The notes below the pieces were generated by a model. It saw nothing but the letters and a program-made list of their open reading frames with translations. It was not told where the DNA came from and did not search any database. From Prescottella equi (GTDB lineage Bacteria > Actinomycetota > Actinomycetes > Mycobacteriales > Mycobacteriaceae), in contig NZ_JAIVAH010000011.1 in assembly GCF_020171745.1 (NCBI RefSeq), forward strand, positions 1 to 64,000: DNA of 64,000 nt. The letters run 5' to 3'. This document shows positions 1-8,263 of the stretch, piece by piece. Every line of letters starts with the position of its first letter. The first letter of the stretch is position 1. A program made the position numbers and the translations under genes.

Positions 1-26
1 GGTGGGCGTTCCGTGGAACGCCCACC
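1..26. terminator. Perfect hairpin at the left window edge
   Basis: GGTGGGCGTTCC and GGAACGCCCACC form a 12-bp perfect stem around a 2-nt centre. It has the look of a factor-independent terminator or bidirectional hairpin for a gene that lies mostly outside the window. No T-tract is visible within the window. Confidence 0.5.
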
Positions 27-211
27 ACGGCGGTCTCATCGGTGGACCTCACCACCAGTCGCGGCAACGGTGCGGGACCACGACGTCGTCGAACGCCGTT
101 GCGTCGCAGATCGAGACGGTGGACGACCTTGTCACGGCACAGGTCACAGGAGCATTTCCAGGCGGCCGGGCGGGCGCGCGTTCGAAGGTTCCACCGAATC
201 GGACGTCTGGA

Positions 212-655
212 TCAGCCGAACTCGGAAACCACCGCCTGCGCATGAGGATCGGCCTGCTTCGCAGCGAAAGCAAACTGATTCATGAAGGCTTTGTATGCGG
301 GGTAACCATGCAACTGCTTCGGCCCGATCGGGACGAAGAGGAACGAATCTTGGCTGACCGTAGCCCCGTCGATCTCCGAGCGCGCATACGAGCCGCCTAC
401 GCGATGTCCGACGCTGACGTGGAACGGCATGACTTCGAACTTCAGCTGCCCACCGCGTGCGGCTCGCCGCACCATGAAGTGCAGAACCGAGGGGTCACCT
501 CCGAGATACTCGATCCCGTAGGCCGTGACCTGCCCCAGAGTGGGCGATGTACGGACCGACGTCGCTATGCCGATACATACCTCGGCGAGCTGGTGTATCG
601 GCATCGCCGAGCTGATTTCGACATACGCGTTCTGGTTCTTGTGTCGTGCACGCAT
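212..655 (-). CDS. Hypothetical protein, 147 aa
   Basis: I do not recognise a family. The start is supported by a strong ribosome binding site (GGAGGGGG) about 7 nt upstream of the ATG at 655. The sequence has no signal peptide or membrane segment. It begins with a basic stretch (MRARHKNQNAYVEISS) and contains mixed beta-like segments, so a small soluble domain is likely. Reading frames on the opposite strand across the same DNA have poorer composition and look like high-GC shadows. Existence is likely; function is unknown. Confidence 0.6.
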   Translation of the reverse strand: MRARHKNQNAYVEISSAMPIHQLAEVCIGIATSVRTSPTLGQVTAYGIEYLGGDPSVLHFMVRRAARGGQLKFEVMPFHVSVGHRVGGSYARSEIDGATVSQDSFLFVPIGPKQLHGYPAYKAFMNQFAFAAKQADPHAQAVVSEFG

Positions 656-807
656 CCAATACCCCCTCCTGCTGGGCCGCCCCAGCGCAGAATCGAGGGC
701 GACACTACTGCGGGAGACGACCCCCGCGCTCGAGAACCGGAATAGTCGCCAGGGACACGGGTTACGGCACTACACCGCATCGGTCGCCACAGACCGCGTC
801 GATTCCG

Positions 808-1404
808 TCAGGAATCCAGCCGGCCGAATCCGACGACGGCACCGTCCGACAGCCAGTCCAGATCGTGCACCCGGATCTTGCCGAGCTCGTTGCCACCCAC
901 GGTGGTAGCGGTGTCACCATCGACCGCGACGACGAAGTTGGTGTGCTGACCGATCCGGAACTCGTTGTCGTACAGCACCGTGTCCCCAGTCTTGGGTCGG
1001 TAGCCGTTGCCGATCGGTTCGAAGCGCCCCTGGGATTCGTAGTACTCCTGCAGCGTGTACACACCAGGGATGCGCCACGACCCCGAGTTCGGGCTCGAGA
1101 ACGGCTCACCGGCCTCGCGCATGACCCAGCTGACGAAATTGGCGCACCACGGCTCCTTGACACCCTCCGAGTAGAACGTGCCGGGACGCTGCTCGCGATG
1201 CTCGTTCTCGAGGAGCCCGACGACCTTGGCCTGGGTGGGCGTCAGGGCGGAGGTGTCGACGTCGGGGAACGACGCCGTGTCCCACGGCAGGTAGCGCGGC
1301 GGTGCCCACCACAGCACGGCGCCCGCCACCAGGACCAGCGCCGCGAGCACGGAGGAAATCCACATGGCGAGGCGCCGACGACGGGCGACCGGCTGTGCGC
1401 TCAT
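808..1404 (-). CDS. CHAP-domain membrane-anchored or secreted protein
   Basis: The 198-aa protein has an N-terminal basic stretch and one hydrophobic segment (about residues 13-35), then a CHAP-type amidohydrolase/peptidase domain. The putative catalytic Cys is C87 in WCANFVSW and the catalytic His is H154 in GQHTNFV. CHAP domains cleave peptidoglycan cross-bridges or stem-peptide amides, or glutathionylspermidine. With an N-terminal anchor, action at the cell wall is the natural inference. The gene stands alone between two genes on the same strand, 76 bp downstream of the lipoprotein gene. Confidence 0.8.
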   Translation of the reverse strand: MSAQPVARRRRLAMWISSVLAALVLVAGAVLWWAPPRYLPWDTASFPDVDTSALTPTQAKVVGLLENEHREQRPGTFYSEGVKEPWCANFVSWVMREAGEPFSSPNSGSWRIPGVYTLQEYYESQGRFEPIGNGYRPKTGDTVLYDNEFRIGQHTNFVVAVDGDTATTVGGNELGKIRVHDLDWLSDGAVVGFGRLDS

Positions 1405-1480
1405 GCCCTCGAATGTAGCCGGAACCGCGACGGTGCGGCCGAAGCCGTCGATCCGTGGAGTCGGGTACGAACAGGTGTTC

Positions 1481-2095
1481 TCAACGGAACTCGACGATCA
1501 GCTGGGGCGGATCATCGACGGTGACGACCTCGAACGGCGCCGGACCGGTACGAATCCCGATGAAGGACTGCGTTATTCCATTCCCGTCACGCGTATCGGG
1601 CAGCAGGTAGAGCTGAGCCACGCGGGAATCCTGCGGGCCCGTCATCGGTGTCGCGTCGCCGTACAGGTGCCGCGCGGGCAGTGAAGTGTCCATGACGTCG
1701 ACCTGCATGATCGTCCGCCCCGAGACGGAGAGCGTCGGACCGCCGCGGTGCGGGACGGCCTCGGCGACGTACCCCACCTTCCAGAACGGAATCCCCTCCC
1801 CGGTGAACGAGTAGACGACCCGGTCGACGCCCGATACCGGATCGGATTCGACGCGCACGTCACTGATAGCGGCCGAGGGCTCCGACGCGTCGGCCGACGG
1901 CACGTCGGTGCCGGGCACTAGGGCGACCGTGGGCGGCGGCAGCGTGGGAGGATCCCCGATCTGGATCCGGCCGGTGCGATCGGCGGGCGTCGAGGTCGCC
2001 GACCGATCGGATTGCGGCGCGGCCGGATCGGTACTGCAAGCACCCGCAATCGTCACACAGACGATCGCGCCGACGATCGAAGACGTTCTTCGCAC
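1481..2095 (-). CDS. AMIN-like domain lipoprotein
   Basis: I chose the GTG start at 2095 because a GGGGGAG ribosome binding site lies just upstream and the protein then starts with a typical signal (basic MRRTSS, hydrophobic core, Cys20 in TIAGAC). The lipobox is imperfect (AGAC). A Pro/Ser/Thr-rich linker is followed by a C-terminal beta-rich domain of about 115 residues, resembling the AMIN-like domain of mycobacterial and rhodococcal lipoproteins (motifs VVYSFTG, GTPLIVEF-like C terminus PQLIVEFR). AMIN-type domains target proteins to the cell envelope or bind peptidoglycan. A longer ATG-started frame reaches 2263 but lacks a signal peptide at its start. 204 aa. Confidence 0.75.
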   Translation of the reverse strand: MRRTSSIVGAIVCVTIAGACSTDPAAPQSDRSATSTPADRTGRIQIGDPPTLPPPTVALVPGTDVPSADASEPSAAISDVRVESDPVSGVDRVVYSFTGEGIPFWKVGYVAEAVPHRGGPTLSVSGRTIMQVDVMDTSLPARHLYGDATPMTGPQDSRVAQLYLLPDTRDGNGITQSFIGIRTGPAPFEVVTVDDPPQLIVEFR

Positions 2096-2309
2096 GATTC
2101 TCCCCCTGCACTCGTATGCCCCACGTACGACTCTACGTGTCGGGCACCTGATCGGGCTTCGACCTCGGAATTTGCCCGCGCCGTTGGAACACTCTGCCTT
2201 CCTGCGATATTCGGTGGCGACGACACTGCCGAGCAGACTTCGCAATGCGTTGATAGCGTTCAAGTCGTACCAATCGGTTCGTGTTCTACCGACTGTGAAG
2301 GAGTGTCAG

Positions 2310-2429
2310 ATGTTCTCCAGTGTGACCGACCTGTTCACCCTCATTCTGAATCTGGGATTCCACGTGGGCTCCGCCGGCTTCGATATGACCGGCTCGGCCG
2401 GCGGCGGAGTCGAGAACCCGCCCACGTAG
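2310..2429 (+). CDS. Small hydrophobic peptide, 39 aa
   Basis: A short gene with a strong ribosome binding site (GAAGGAG, 6-7 nt before the ATG) and a hairpin after the stop. The peptide starts MFSSVTDLFTLILNLGFHVG, an amphipathic or hydrophobic N-terminal half, and ends in a Gly-rich, polar tail. No classical signal peptide is visible. Size and composition recall the tiny channel-forming peptides of Corynebacteriales (PorA/PorH class), but no sequence identity is claimed. Confidence 0.55.
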   Translation: MFSSVTDLFTLILNLGFHVGSAGFDMTGSAGGGVENPPT

Positions 2430-2451
2430 GGATAGCACTTCGCTGGTTCCA

Positions 2452-2489
2452 GGCCCTGCGCCCCGGGCACATGTCCGGAGCACAGGGCC
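2452..2489. terminator. Bidirectional terminator hairpin between convergent genes
   Basis: GGCCCTG (2452-2458) pairs with CAGGGCC (2483-2489), with an inner CCGG/CCGG pairing (2463-2466 with 2475-2478). It sits between the stop of the 39-aa peptide gene and the stop of the converging minus-strand gene. Confidence 0.5.
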
Positions 2490-2514
2490 GACCTGCTTTC
2501 GGTGCGAGGAGCGC

Positions 2515-3651
2515 TCAGCCCTGCAATTCTTCATTCCAGTCGGGGTGCTCCCGACTGGTGTCGCACACCCAGGTCGTCCGAGCGTCGCTGTCCAGGCCCA
2601 CGACGTCTGTGAGCCAGTAGGTTTCGTCGGGCGCCCATCCCGCAATGACACTGGCAGTGCCTGTATCGACCTCGATTGCGGTACCCGCCGCGGCCAGATA
2701 TCCGGCGATGGTGAGGTGCACGCCGTCGTACCGTTCGGCGATGCGCGGCCAGTCGGGAACGACCCATGGTCCCGACCGCCCGGTGGTGCGGTACCAGTCG
2801 TGTCGCTTCTGCGCGGTGACGTCGACAGGGAACTGTCTGCACAGTTCTGCCCACGCATCCGCACTGTCTACCTCGTAGACGCCGGCTCCGGCGGGGACGT
2901 TCACGCGTCGCGCGACGGCGCGCTTCCAGCCCATGCTGTCCTCGACGAACCACAAGCCAGTGGGGGTCCCGTCGTCCAGCGGGCGGGTCGAACTGCGAGT
3001 GGGTGGGGTCGACCACCACCAGCCGGACCAGTTCGCCGACGGATCTGCCGGGCGATCGCGTTCCGATCGCAGTTCCTCTTCGACGGTCTCGTCACGCCAG
3101 GCGCGGAGGAGTTCTGCGGCCGACTGTTCTGTGGCCGACTGCTCTGCGGCAGCCGGGACGCTGGATTCGGCGCTCTCGTCGACCCAGCCCACCAACCACT
3201 GATCGGCCGCGGCGAGGCCCGTCGTCCACCACCACGCATGCGGGGAGCGTGCGATGTGCTCGGCAACCCGTCGAAGCTCACGCCGGACGGGCTCGGTGGC
3301 GACGAGGATGTCCTCACCGTCCGGGTCCTGCCAATAACGCGCCATGTCCACCGCGTGGGCGAGCGCCGAACGGAGCGCAACGGCCGACACTTCCGGAAGC
3401 GGCACCCTCGACAAGCGGTCCGCCACCTCGTCCGGAGGTATGACCGTCTGCCGGGCCTCCTCTGCGCCGGGTCCGAACAGCACTCGCGCACCTTCTCGAC
3501 CGGACTCGAGGTGATACGACGCCAGGAACACCCCAGCACCGAATGAGTTGTCGTTGCACTCAGAGCGTGAAATCGACTCGGCGCCCATCGCGTAAGCAAG
3601 CAACAACCGGCGCCCCCGCGGGCCGGCCAACAGTGCGTCTGCAGTGTTCAT
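2515..3651 (-). CDS. Hypothetical protein, 378 aa, divergent from the HNH nuclease
   Basis: No family recognised. The ATG at 3651 (MNTADALLAG) is chosen; an in-frame extension to 3735 would run into the SOS box and the promoter of the divergent gene. The protein is rich in Trp and acidic residues, has no signal peptide or membrane span, and includes a low-complexity Ala/Glu/Ser stretch near the middle (AAAEQSATEQSAAELL). It faces the SOS-box-bearing intergenic region shared with the HNH endonuclease, so co-regulation by LexA is possible but unproven. Confidence 0.7.
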   Translation of the reverse strand: MNTADALLAGPRGRRLLLAYAMGAESISRSECNDNSFGAGVFLASYHLESGREGARVLFGPGAEEARQTVIPPDEVADRLSRVPLPEVSAVALRSALAHAVDMARYWQDPDGEDILVATEPVRRELRRVAEHIARSPHAWWWTTGLAAADQWLVGWVDESAESSVPAAAEQSATEQSAAELLRAWRDETVEEELRSERDRPADPSANWSGWWWSTPPTRSSTRPLDDGTPTGLWFVEDSMGWKRAVARRVNVPAGAGVYEVDSADAWAELCRQFPVDVTAQKRHDWYRTTGRSGPWVVPDWPRIAERYDGVHLTIAGYLAAAGTAIEVDTGTASVIAGWAPDETYWLTDVVGLDSDARTTWVCDTSREHPDWNEELQG

Positions 3652-3722
3652 ATGTTCACCACCATAGGGATTCGAGCCCACATGCGCCCCTCCTCGTGAA
3701 GTTCTGGGGTCAGAGTATCCCA

Positions 3723-3751
3723 TTGACTCGAACATAAGTTCGAACTACATT
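3723..3751 (+). promoter_or_regulatory. Sigma-70-type promoter with an embedded LexA SOS box
   Basis: A -35 element TTGACT (3723-3728) and a -10 element TACATT (3746-3751) are separated by 17 bp. The spacer is occupied by TCGAACATAAGTTCGA (3728-3743), a perfect match to the actinobacterial SOS box TCGAAC-N4-GTTCGA. The expected transcription start, about 7 nt after the -10, is the A of the ATG at 3758, so the transcript would be leaderless. LexA bound here would block RNA polymerase. Confidence 0.8.
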
Positions 3752-3757
3752 CGAGTC

Positions 3758-5059
3758 ATGAATCCGGGGGGACTCAATAATTCGCGCACCGCAGTCGCCA
3801 CTCTGCGGTCCGGCGACATGCGCTCGCTGCCCGAGGCATCGCTGCTGCAGACCACTCTGGATATCCGCCGGGAGATCGAGCGCCTCGAAGCGTTGTGCGT
3901 CGAAGGCGTCGGCGAAATCGACAGTCGTGCAGTTTCGTTAGACACCCTCGGGTTTCGGAGCGTCAAACAGTGGCTGGCCGCCAACACCCTGCTGGAGGTG
4001 TCGACCGCGGCTCGGATCCTCGCGTTAGGCAAGATGCTCGGCCGGCAACCCGAGATCGCCGACGCCTTCAACGCAGGTGAAATTTCTGCCGAGCATGCCG
4101 CCCTGATCGGGGAGTTCTGCGAGACCCCGCCGCGTGGTATGCCGAACGAGGCGTTGGATGCGTGCCGGAAGGTGTTGCTGGACAGCGCCACCGGCCCCGC
4201 CGCGACCACGACGACGGTCCGCACGTGCATCTCCAGGTTGGAGCGGATCTTCGAATCCGACGAACTTCCGCCCAGCGAAGACACCGAGCGCAACGAGTTC
4301 CACGCCTCGAAGACCCTGAACGGGCGCGTCGCTGTGAAGGGCGATCTGGACGCCGTCACCGGCGAGATGCTCCTGACGGCACTCTCGTCGCTGACCAAGC
4401 CACGGAACCCGATGGACGACCCGACCAACACTCGCACGCCGGCGCGGCAGCGCGCGGACGCGTTCGCAGAAATCCTGCGCCGCTACCTCGACTCCGGAGA
4501 CGCACCCATCGAGGGCGGAGAACGACCACACCTATCCCTGCACGTGAACGCGCAAGACCTCGCGCGATCCCAGTCGAACCACGAGTGGACAGGCTCGGAC
4601 GGCGATCCGGACCTGTTCGGCGACAAAGACGTTGCACGCATGCCGCACATGGGGCCACTCTCGATCGCCACCGCCCGCCGCCTGGCCTGCGACTGCCACC
4701 TCACCCCGATCGTCATGAGCGACGGCGTCCCGATCGACCTGGGTCGCTCGAGCAGAACGGTGTCGAAAAAGCAGCGCCGCGCGTTGATCGCCCGCGACCA
4801 CGGCTGCGCATTCCCCGGCTGCGGAGCAGTACCCGCCCACTGCGAAGGCCACCACGTCACACATTGGGCTGACGGCGGACCAACCGACCTCGACAACCTC
4901 GTGCTGCTGTGCCGCTACCACCACGGACTGCTCCACCACTCCCACTGGGAAGTGAAAATCGGCACCGACAGAAAGCCGTGGTTCACCCCACCGAGCACCG
5001 TCGACCCCTACAAGAAGCTCATCCCCGCCCACAATCGGGCAGGACCACAGGCAGCATGA
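3758..5059 (+). CDS. HNH endonuclease, DUF222 / 13E12-repeat family
   Basis: The 433-aa protein has an N-terminal DUF222 helical region (about residues 25-300) and a C-terminal HNH nuclease motif: paired cysteines in GCAFPGCG, then EGHHVTHWADGG and CRYHHGLLHH (about residues 350-395). These are the marks of the actinobacterial 13E12-repeat family. Members in Mycobacterium tuberculosis belong to the LexA regulon, and this copy has a perfect SOS box in its promoter. No ribosome binding site precedes the ATG, in keeping with a leaderless mRNA. The biological role of the family is unsettled; a DNA-damage-linked nuclease or a selfish nuclease are both possible. Confidence 0.9.
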   Translation: MNPGGLNNSRTAVATLRSGDMRSLPEASLLQTTLDIRREIERLEALCVEGVGEIDSRAVSLDTLGFRSVKQWLAANTLLEVSTAARILALGKMLGRQPEIADAFNAGEISAEHAALIGEFCETPPRGMPNEALDACRKVLLDSATGPAATTTTVRTCISRLERIFESDELPPSEDTERNEFHASKTLNGRVAVKGDLDAVTGEMLLTALSSLTKPRNPMDDPTNTRTPARQRADAFAEILRRYLDSGDAPIEGGERPHLSLHVNAQDLARSQSNHEWTGSDGDPDLFGDKDVARMPHMGPLSIATARRLACDCHLTPIVMSDGVPIDLGRSSRTVSKKQRRALIARDHGCAFPGCGAVPAHCEGHHVTHWADGGPTDLDNLVLLCRYHHGLLHHSHWEVKIGTDRKPWFTPPSTVDPYKKLIPAHNRAGPQAA

Positions 5060-5066
5060 CGCTGCA

Positions 5067-5094
5067 GCCGGCACCCAGGGGAAGGGGTGCCGGC
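5067..5094. terminator. Bidirectional terminator hairpin
   Basis: GCCGGCACCC (5067-5076) pairs perfectly with GGGTGCCGGC (5085-5094), 8-nt loop, 7 bp after the HNH gene stop and before the converging phoD stop. Confidence 0.7.
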
Positions 5095-5149
5095 CACAGC
5101 GGGGTGCGCGGGCTGACGAGTCATGACCGCACAGGCCAGGGCGAACAGA

Positions 5150-6817
5150 TCAAGGGGCAAGCGGGGTAGCAACCGGGTGCACCTGCTGAGTGCCATCCGC
5201 GACCCGGTAGCTCATCGCGTGGCGGGCAACTCCGCGCGGATCCGCCGGATCGGTCACGTAGAACCAGTCCATCTGCGCCCCAGACCGGTTCACCTCGAAC
5301 ACACCGTATCCGTGGGAGTCGAGTTCGACGTACCGCACGTGGCGGTTGAACGCCTTGAACGCCTCTTCCGCGGCCACGGTCGCGGTGCGCGGGGGAACCT
5401 TCAGCATGTCGTCGATGTTCGGCGACGTCACCGACGGCACCACGAACTCGGTGCCGACCGTGCCGGCAGCCGGGTAGTTCGCCGCGTCCACCGGCAGGTC
5501 GCACGCCCACGACGTGTGGATGTCGCCGGTGAGGAACACGGTGTTGCGGACCCCGTTCGCGGTGATCGCGTCGAACAGACGTCGACGGTCCGCGGTGTAC
5601 CCGTCCCACTGATCCGTGTTGTAGGGGATACCGGCGTCGGGCACCCCGATCATCTCGGTGATGGCGCCCATCGTCCGGTTGTCCAGAGGCGGGAACACGC
5701 ACGGCGTGATCATCACCGGGTTGCCGACGATCTTCCACTGCGTCGGCGCGGTGACGATGCCGCTCGTCAGCCAATCCATCTGCGCGCGACCGGTGATGGT
5801 CCGGTCGGGGGAGTCGACCTCACGCCACCCGGCACCCGCGGACGCCTGCTCGTCGCGGTAGGTGCGCAGATCGAGCATCGACAGTTCGGCCAACGTGCCG
5901 AACCGGAAACGCCGGTACAACGCGGCGTCGGCCCCGGTCCCGTTGACTCGCACCGGCATCCACTCGAAGTAGGCACGTGTCGATGCGGCCTTGCGGGCAT
6001 CCCAGTCACCCTCGGTGGTCGGATCGTGGTTCTCGGCGCCGCCGTCGTACGAGTTGTCGGCCGACTCATGGTCGTCCCACATCGCGATGAACGGGATCTT
6101 CGCGTGCAGCGCCAGGAGATCGGGGTCGGTCTTGTACTGCGCGTGCCGGATTCGGTAGTCGGCGAGCGTGACGATCTCGTGCGCCGGGTCGTGCAGGCGC
6201 ACCGAGCCGCCGCGTGCCCCGTACTCGCCGCGACCGTACTCGTAAATGTAGTCGCCCAGGTGGACGATCACGTCCAGGTCGTCGCGCTCGGTGAGATGCC
6301 GGTACGACGCGAAGTACCCGGCCTCCCAGTTGGAGCACGACACCACACCGAAGCGCAGGCGTGCGACGTCGGCGTCCGTCGCCGGTGCGGTGCGGGTCCG
6401 GCCGACGGGGGAGACGATCCCGAGCCCGGTGAACCGGTAGAAGTACCCGGTACCGGGCCGCAGGCCGGTCACGTCGACCTTCACGGTGTGGTCCGCGTCC
6501 GGGCCCGCGGTGACGGTGCCAGTGCGGACGACCGTCGCGAAACCCGGGTCGGTCGCGACCTGCCAGGTCACCGACACCGTCGGCCCCACACCCGATCCCG
6601 GCAACGCCTCTGCGGACGGGGTGAACCGGGTCCAGACGATCACACGGTCGGGGAGCGGGTCACCGGACGCCACCCCGTGGACGAAACCCGGCGCCGGCGT
6701 GCCGGCCGATGCCCGTCCCGCCGCCGCGGCCGCGATCCCGGCCCCCGCGAGCACCATCGAGCCGCGCAGCACCCCGCGTCGACTCACCCCAGCGATGTCG
6801 TTGTTCTCGAACACCAC
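5150..6817 (-). CDS. phoD: Alkaline phosphatase D (PhoD-like), Tat-exported
   Basis: Phosphodiesterase/alkaline phosphatase of the PhoD family, releasing phosphate from organic esters outside the membrane. The N terminus carries a twin-arginine signal (SRRGVLRG followed by a hydrophobic Ala-rich stretch ending ASA). A PhoD_N beta domain is followed by the metallophosphatase core with metal-ligand motifs HLGDYIYEYG, MWDDHESADN and LTGDIHTSW, which bind Fe/Ca in characterised homologues. The start is uncertain: GTG codons at 6817 or 6814 put the Tat motif about 11 residues from the N terminus, while an upstream GTG at 6907 would add 30 residues. About 555 aa, normal for the family. Confidence 0.88.
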   Translation of the reverse strand: MVFENNDIAGVSRRGVLRGSMVLAGAGIAAAAAGRASAGTPAPGFVHGVASGDPLPDRVIVWTRFTPSAEALPGSGVGPTVSVTWQVATDPGFATVVRTGTVTAGPDADHTVKVDVTGLRPGTGYFYRFTGLGIVSPVGRTRTAPATDADVARLRFGVVSCSNWEAGYFASYRHLTERDDLDVIVHLGDYIYEYGRGEYGARGGSVRLHDPAHEIVTLADYRIRHAQYKTDPDLLALHAKIPFIAMWDDHESADNSYDGGAENHDPTTEGDWDARKAASTRAYFEWMPVRVNGTGADAALYRRFRFGTLAELSMLDLRTYRDEQASAGAGWREVDSPDRTITGRAQMDWLTSGIVTAPTQWKIVGNPVMITPCVFPPLDNRTMGAITEMIGVPDAGIPYNTDQWDGYTADRRRLFDAITANGVRNTVFLTGDIHTSWACDLPVDAANYPAAGTVGTEFVVPSVTSPNIDDMLKVPPRTATVAAEEAFKAFNRHVRYVELDSHGYGVFEVNRSGAQMDWFYVTDPADPRGVARHAMSYRVADGTQQVHPVATPLAP

Positions 6818-6971
6818 CGGATCACAACGCAATTCGGACGGGCGTTCAAGAAGAATCGGGCAACGTTCCGAGCGTTCACCGACTGTTCCCCTTCGCGTTT
6901 CGCGCACTTAGCGCGGAGGAAACGCCCCGGAATGCGCGACAAGTGCGCAGAACGCGGGGGAGGTGTGAGGG

Positions 6972-7739
6972 TCAGGGGTGGTGTGGACCGGATGTCCGGG
7001 GGCGGTGGACGACTCCGCGGGCGACGAGTTCGATCGTCGTAGCCACCGAGCACGTCTGCGCGAGCAGCAGCCCGACGAGAACGAGGATCTGCACCGCACC
7101 GGCCTGCACCGCGGACCCGGTCGCGAGCAGCACGCCGACGAACGCTCCCGGCAGCGTCACCAACCCCACCGTGCGAGTCTGATCGAGGCCCGGCAGCAAC
7201 GCATCCGAGGCCGCCGACCCGACCACCTCCATCCGGGCGTCCCGCGTGCTCAGCCCCAGACTGAGCGCGGCCTCCACCTCGCCCCAGCGCTGCTCGATCG
7301 CGTCCAGGCCGCGTTTGGCGGCGAGGGACGTGGCCGTCATCGCGTTGCCGAGGACGATGCCGCCGATCGGGACCAGGGCCACCCCTTCGAGCGGCACCAC
7401 ACCGCTGACGAGCATCAACGGGATCACCACACCGACACCGACGGCCAACGCCGACGCCAGCCACACCGCCGACCGGCCCGCCCGCGACCGGCGGGCGGCC
7501 GTGAACGACGCGGCCACGAACATCACCGCGAGCACCAGCAACGACGACCACAGGTGCGCGAGCGCCGCGGCCAGGATCAGCGACACCGCCGCCAACTGCA
7601 GCGCACCACGCGCCGCGGCCCACGGCGCGGTGAGCGGGTTACCGAGCCCCGCGAAGCGGTACACGACAGCCGCGCACCCGACCATGACCGCGCACAGGAC
7701 GAACAGCGCGAGGCCGGGGTTCGCGAGCGAACTGCTCAC
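6972..7739 (-). CDS. fetB: UPF0014 / FetB-like ABC transporter permease
   Basis: The 255-aa protein is almost entirely hydrophobic, with about seven predicted membrane segments, and matches the FetB/UPF0014 permease family (conserved region GGIVLGNAMTATSLA and RRGLDAIEQRWGEVEAALSLG-like). In Escherichia coli FetAB exports iron under peroxide stress. The GTG start at 7739 overlaps the TGA of the upstream merR gene (GTGA), so translation is coupled. No FetA-type ATPase gene lies next to it, which is unusual for this family. Symbol is by family only. Confidence 0.8.
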   Translation of the reverse strand: MSSSLANPGLALFVLCAVMVGCAAVVYRFAGLGNPLTAPWAAARGALQLAAVSLILAAALAHLWSSLLVLAVMFVAASFTAARRSRAGRSAVWLASALAVGVGVVIPLMLVSGVVPLEGVALVPIGGIVLGNAMTATSLAAKRGLDAIEQRWGEVEAALSLGLSTRDARMEVVGSAASDALLPGLDQTRTVGLVTLPGAFVGVLLATGSAVQAGAVQILVLVGLLLAQTCSVATTIELVARGVVHRPRTSGPHHP

Positions 7740-8188
7740 GGTTCGACGGCCTGGGGCAGGAAGTCGTCCGCGAAGTCCTCGCCGGACAGCGCCGCGTCGA
7801 CGCGGGCCCGGATGTAACCCCCGGTCATGGGGCAGTCCCGCGCCCGATCGGTGCGGCAGCCGAGCATGTGCTCGAGCACCGCGACCGCGCGGGACAGGTT
7901 GCCGATGCGCTCGCGCATCCGGGCGGCTTGATCCTCGATCAACCGGCTGCGGTCGGCCACCGTGTCCGAGTCGACGATCGCCTGCGTGTCGGCGAGCGAC
8001 AGCATGCCGTCCCCGTGCCACAGCTGGATGTACGCCAGACGACACAGGTCGTCACGGCTGTAGTAGCGGACCCGGCCGCGACGCTCGGACGCCTCGATGA
8101 GGCCGCGCTCCTCGTAGTACCGCAGCGCCGGCACGGACAGCCCGAAGGCGCGCGCGACGTCGGCGATGGAGAAGAGGTCGTCGGGCAT
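7736..8188 (-). CDS. MerR-family transcriptional regulator
   Basis: 150-aa DNA-binding protein. It starts MPDDLFSIADVARAFGLSVPALRYYEERGLI-like, the canonical MerR winged helix-turn-helix, then a dimerisation coiled coil and a C-terminal effector part with two cysteines (C in MLGC and RDC) that could bind a metal or react with a thiol reagent. It is not SoxR: the four-Cys cluster motif is absent. Start chosen at the ATG at 8188, preceded by GGAGGTG. The gene is coupled to the FetB-like permease and divergent from an MFS exporter, with a perfect palindrome between them. A regulator of one or both transporters is the natural inference. Confidence 0.88.
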   Translation of the reverse strand: MPDDLFSIADVARAFGLSVPALRYYEERGLIEASERRGRVRYYSRDDLCRLAYIQLWHGDGMLSLADTQAIVDSDTVADRSRLIEDQAARMRERIGNLSRAVAVLEHMLGCRTDRARDCPMTGGYIRARVDAALSGEDFADDFLPQAVEP

Positions 8189-8205
8189 GGGACACCTCCG
8201 ACTTG

Positions 8206-8225
8206 CACTCAAGTCCACTTGAGTG
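8206..8225. promoter_or_regulatory. MerR-type operator palindrome
   Basis: CACTCAAGT-CC-ACTTGAGTG is a perfect 9-bp inverted repeat with a 2-bp centre. The core CTCAAGT..ACTTGAG is the classical dyad of MerR/SoxR-type operators. It lies in the divergent region between the merR start (8188) and the MFS start (8264). A TTGAGT/TACTCC pair (8219-8224, 8241-8246) could be the MFS promoter overlapping the operator. Confidence 0.75.
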
Positions 8226-8263
8226 TGGACGCTGTGAGCCTACTCCGCGGAAAGGAACGCTCA

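Noticed and set aside
2-745. Long plus-strand frame at the left edge
   Set aside because: It opens at the window edge, overlaps a better-supported minus-strand gene with a strong ribosome binding site, and its composition (Arg/Pro/Thr-rich, no motif) is that of a high-GC antisense frame.
3758-5059. Group II intron or mobile element based on the HNH motif
   Set aside because: No reverse transcriptase, intron structure or inverted repeats; the DUF222 plus HNH layout is the chromosomal 13E12 family.
5123-7042. 639-codon plus-strand frame opposite phoD
   Set aside because: Fully antisense to a clear PhoD gene; Arg/Gly/Val-rich translation with no domain.
7736-8188. SoxR
   Set aside because: The operator core resembles a SoxR site, but the protein lacks the four-Cys iron-sulfur motif, so only MerR family is called.
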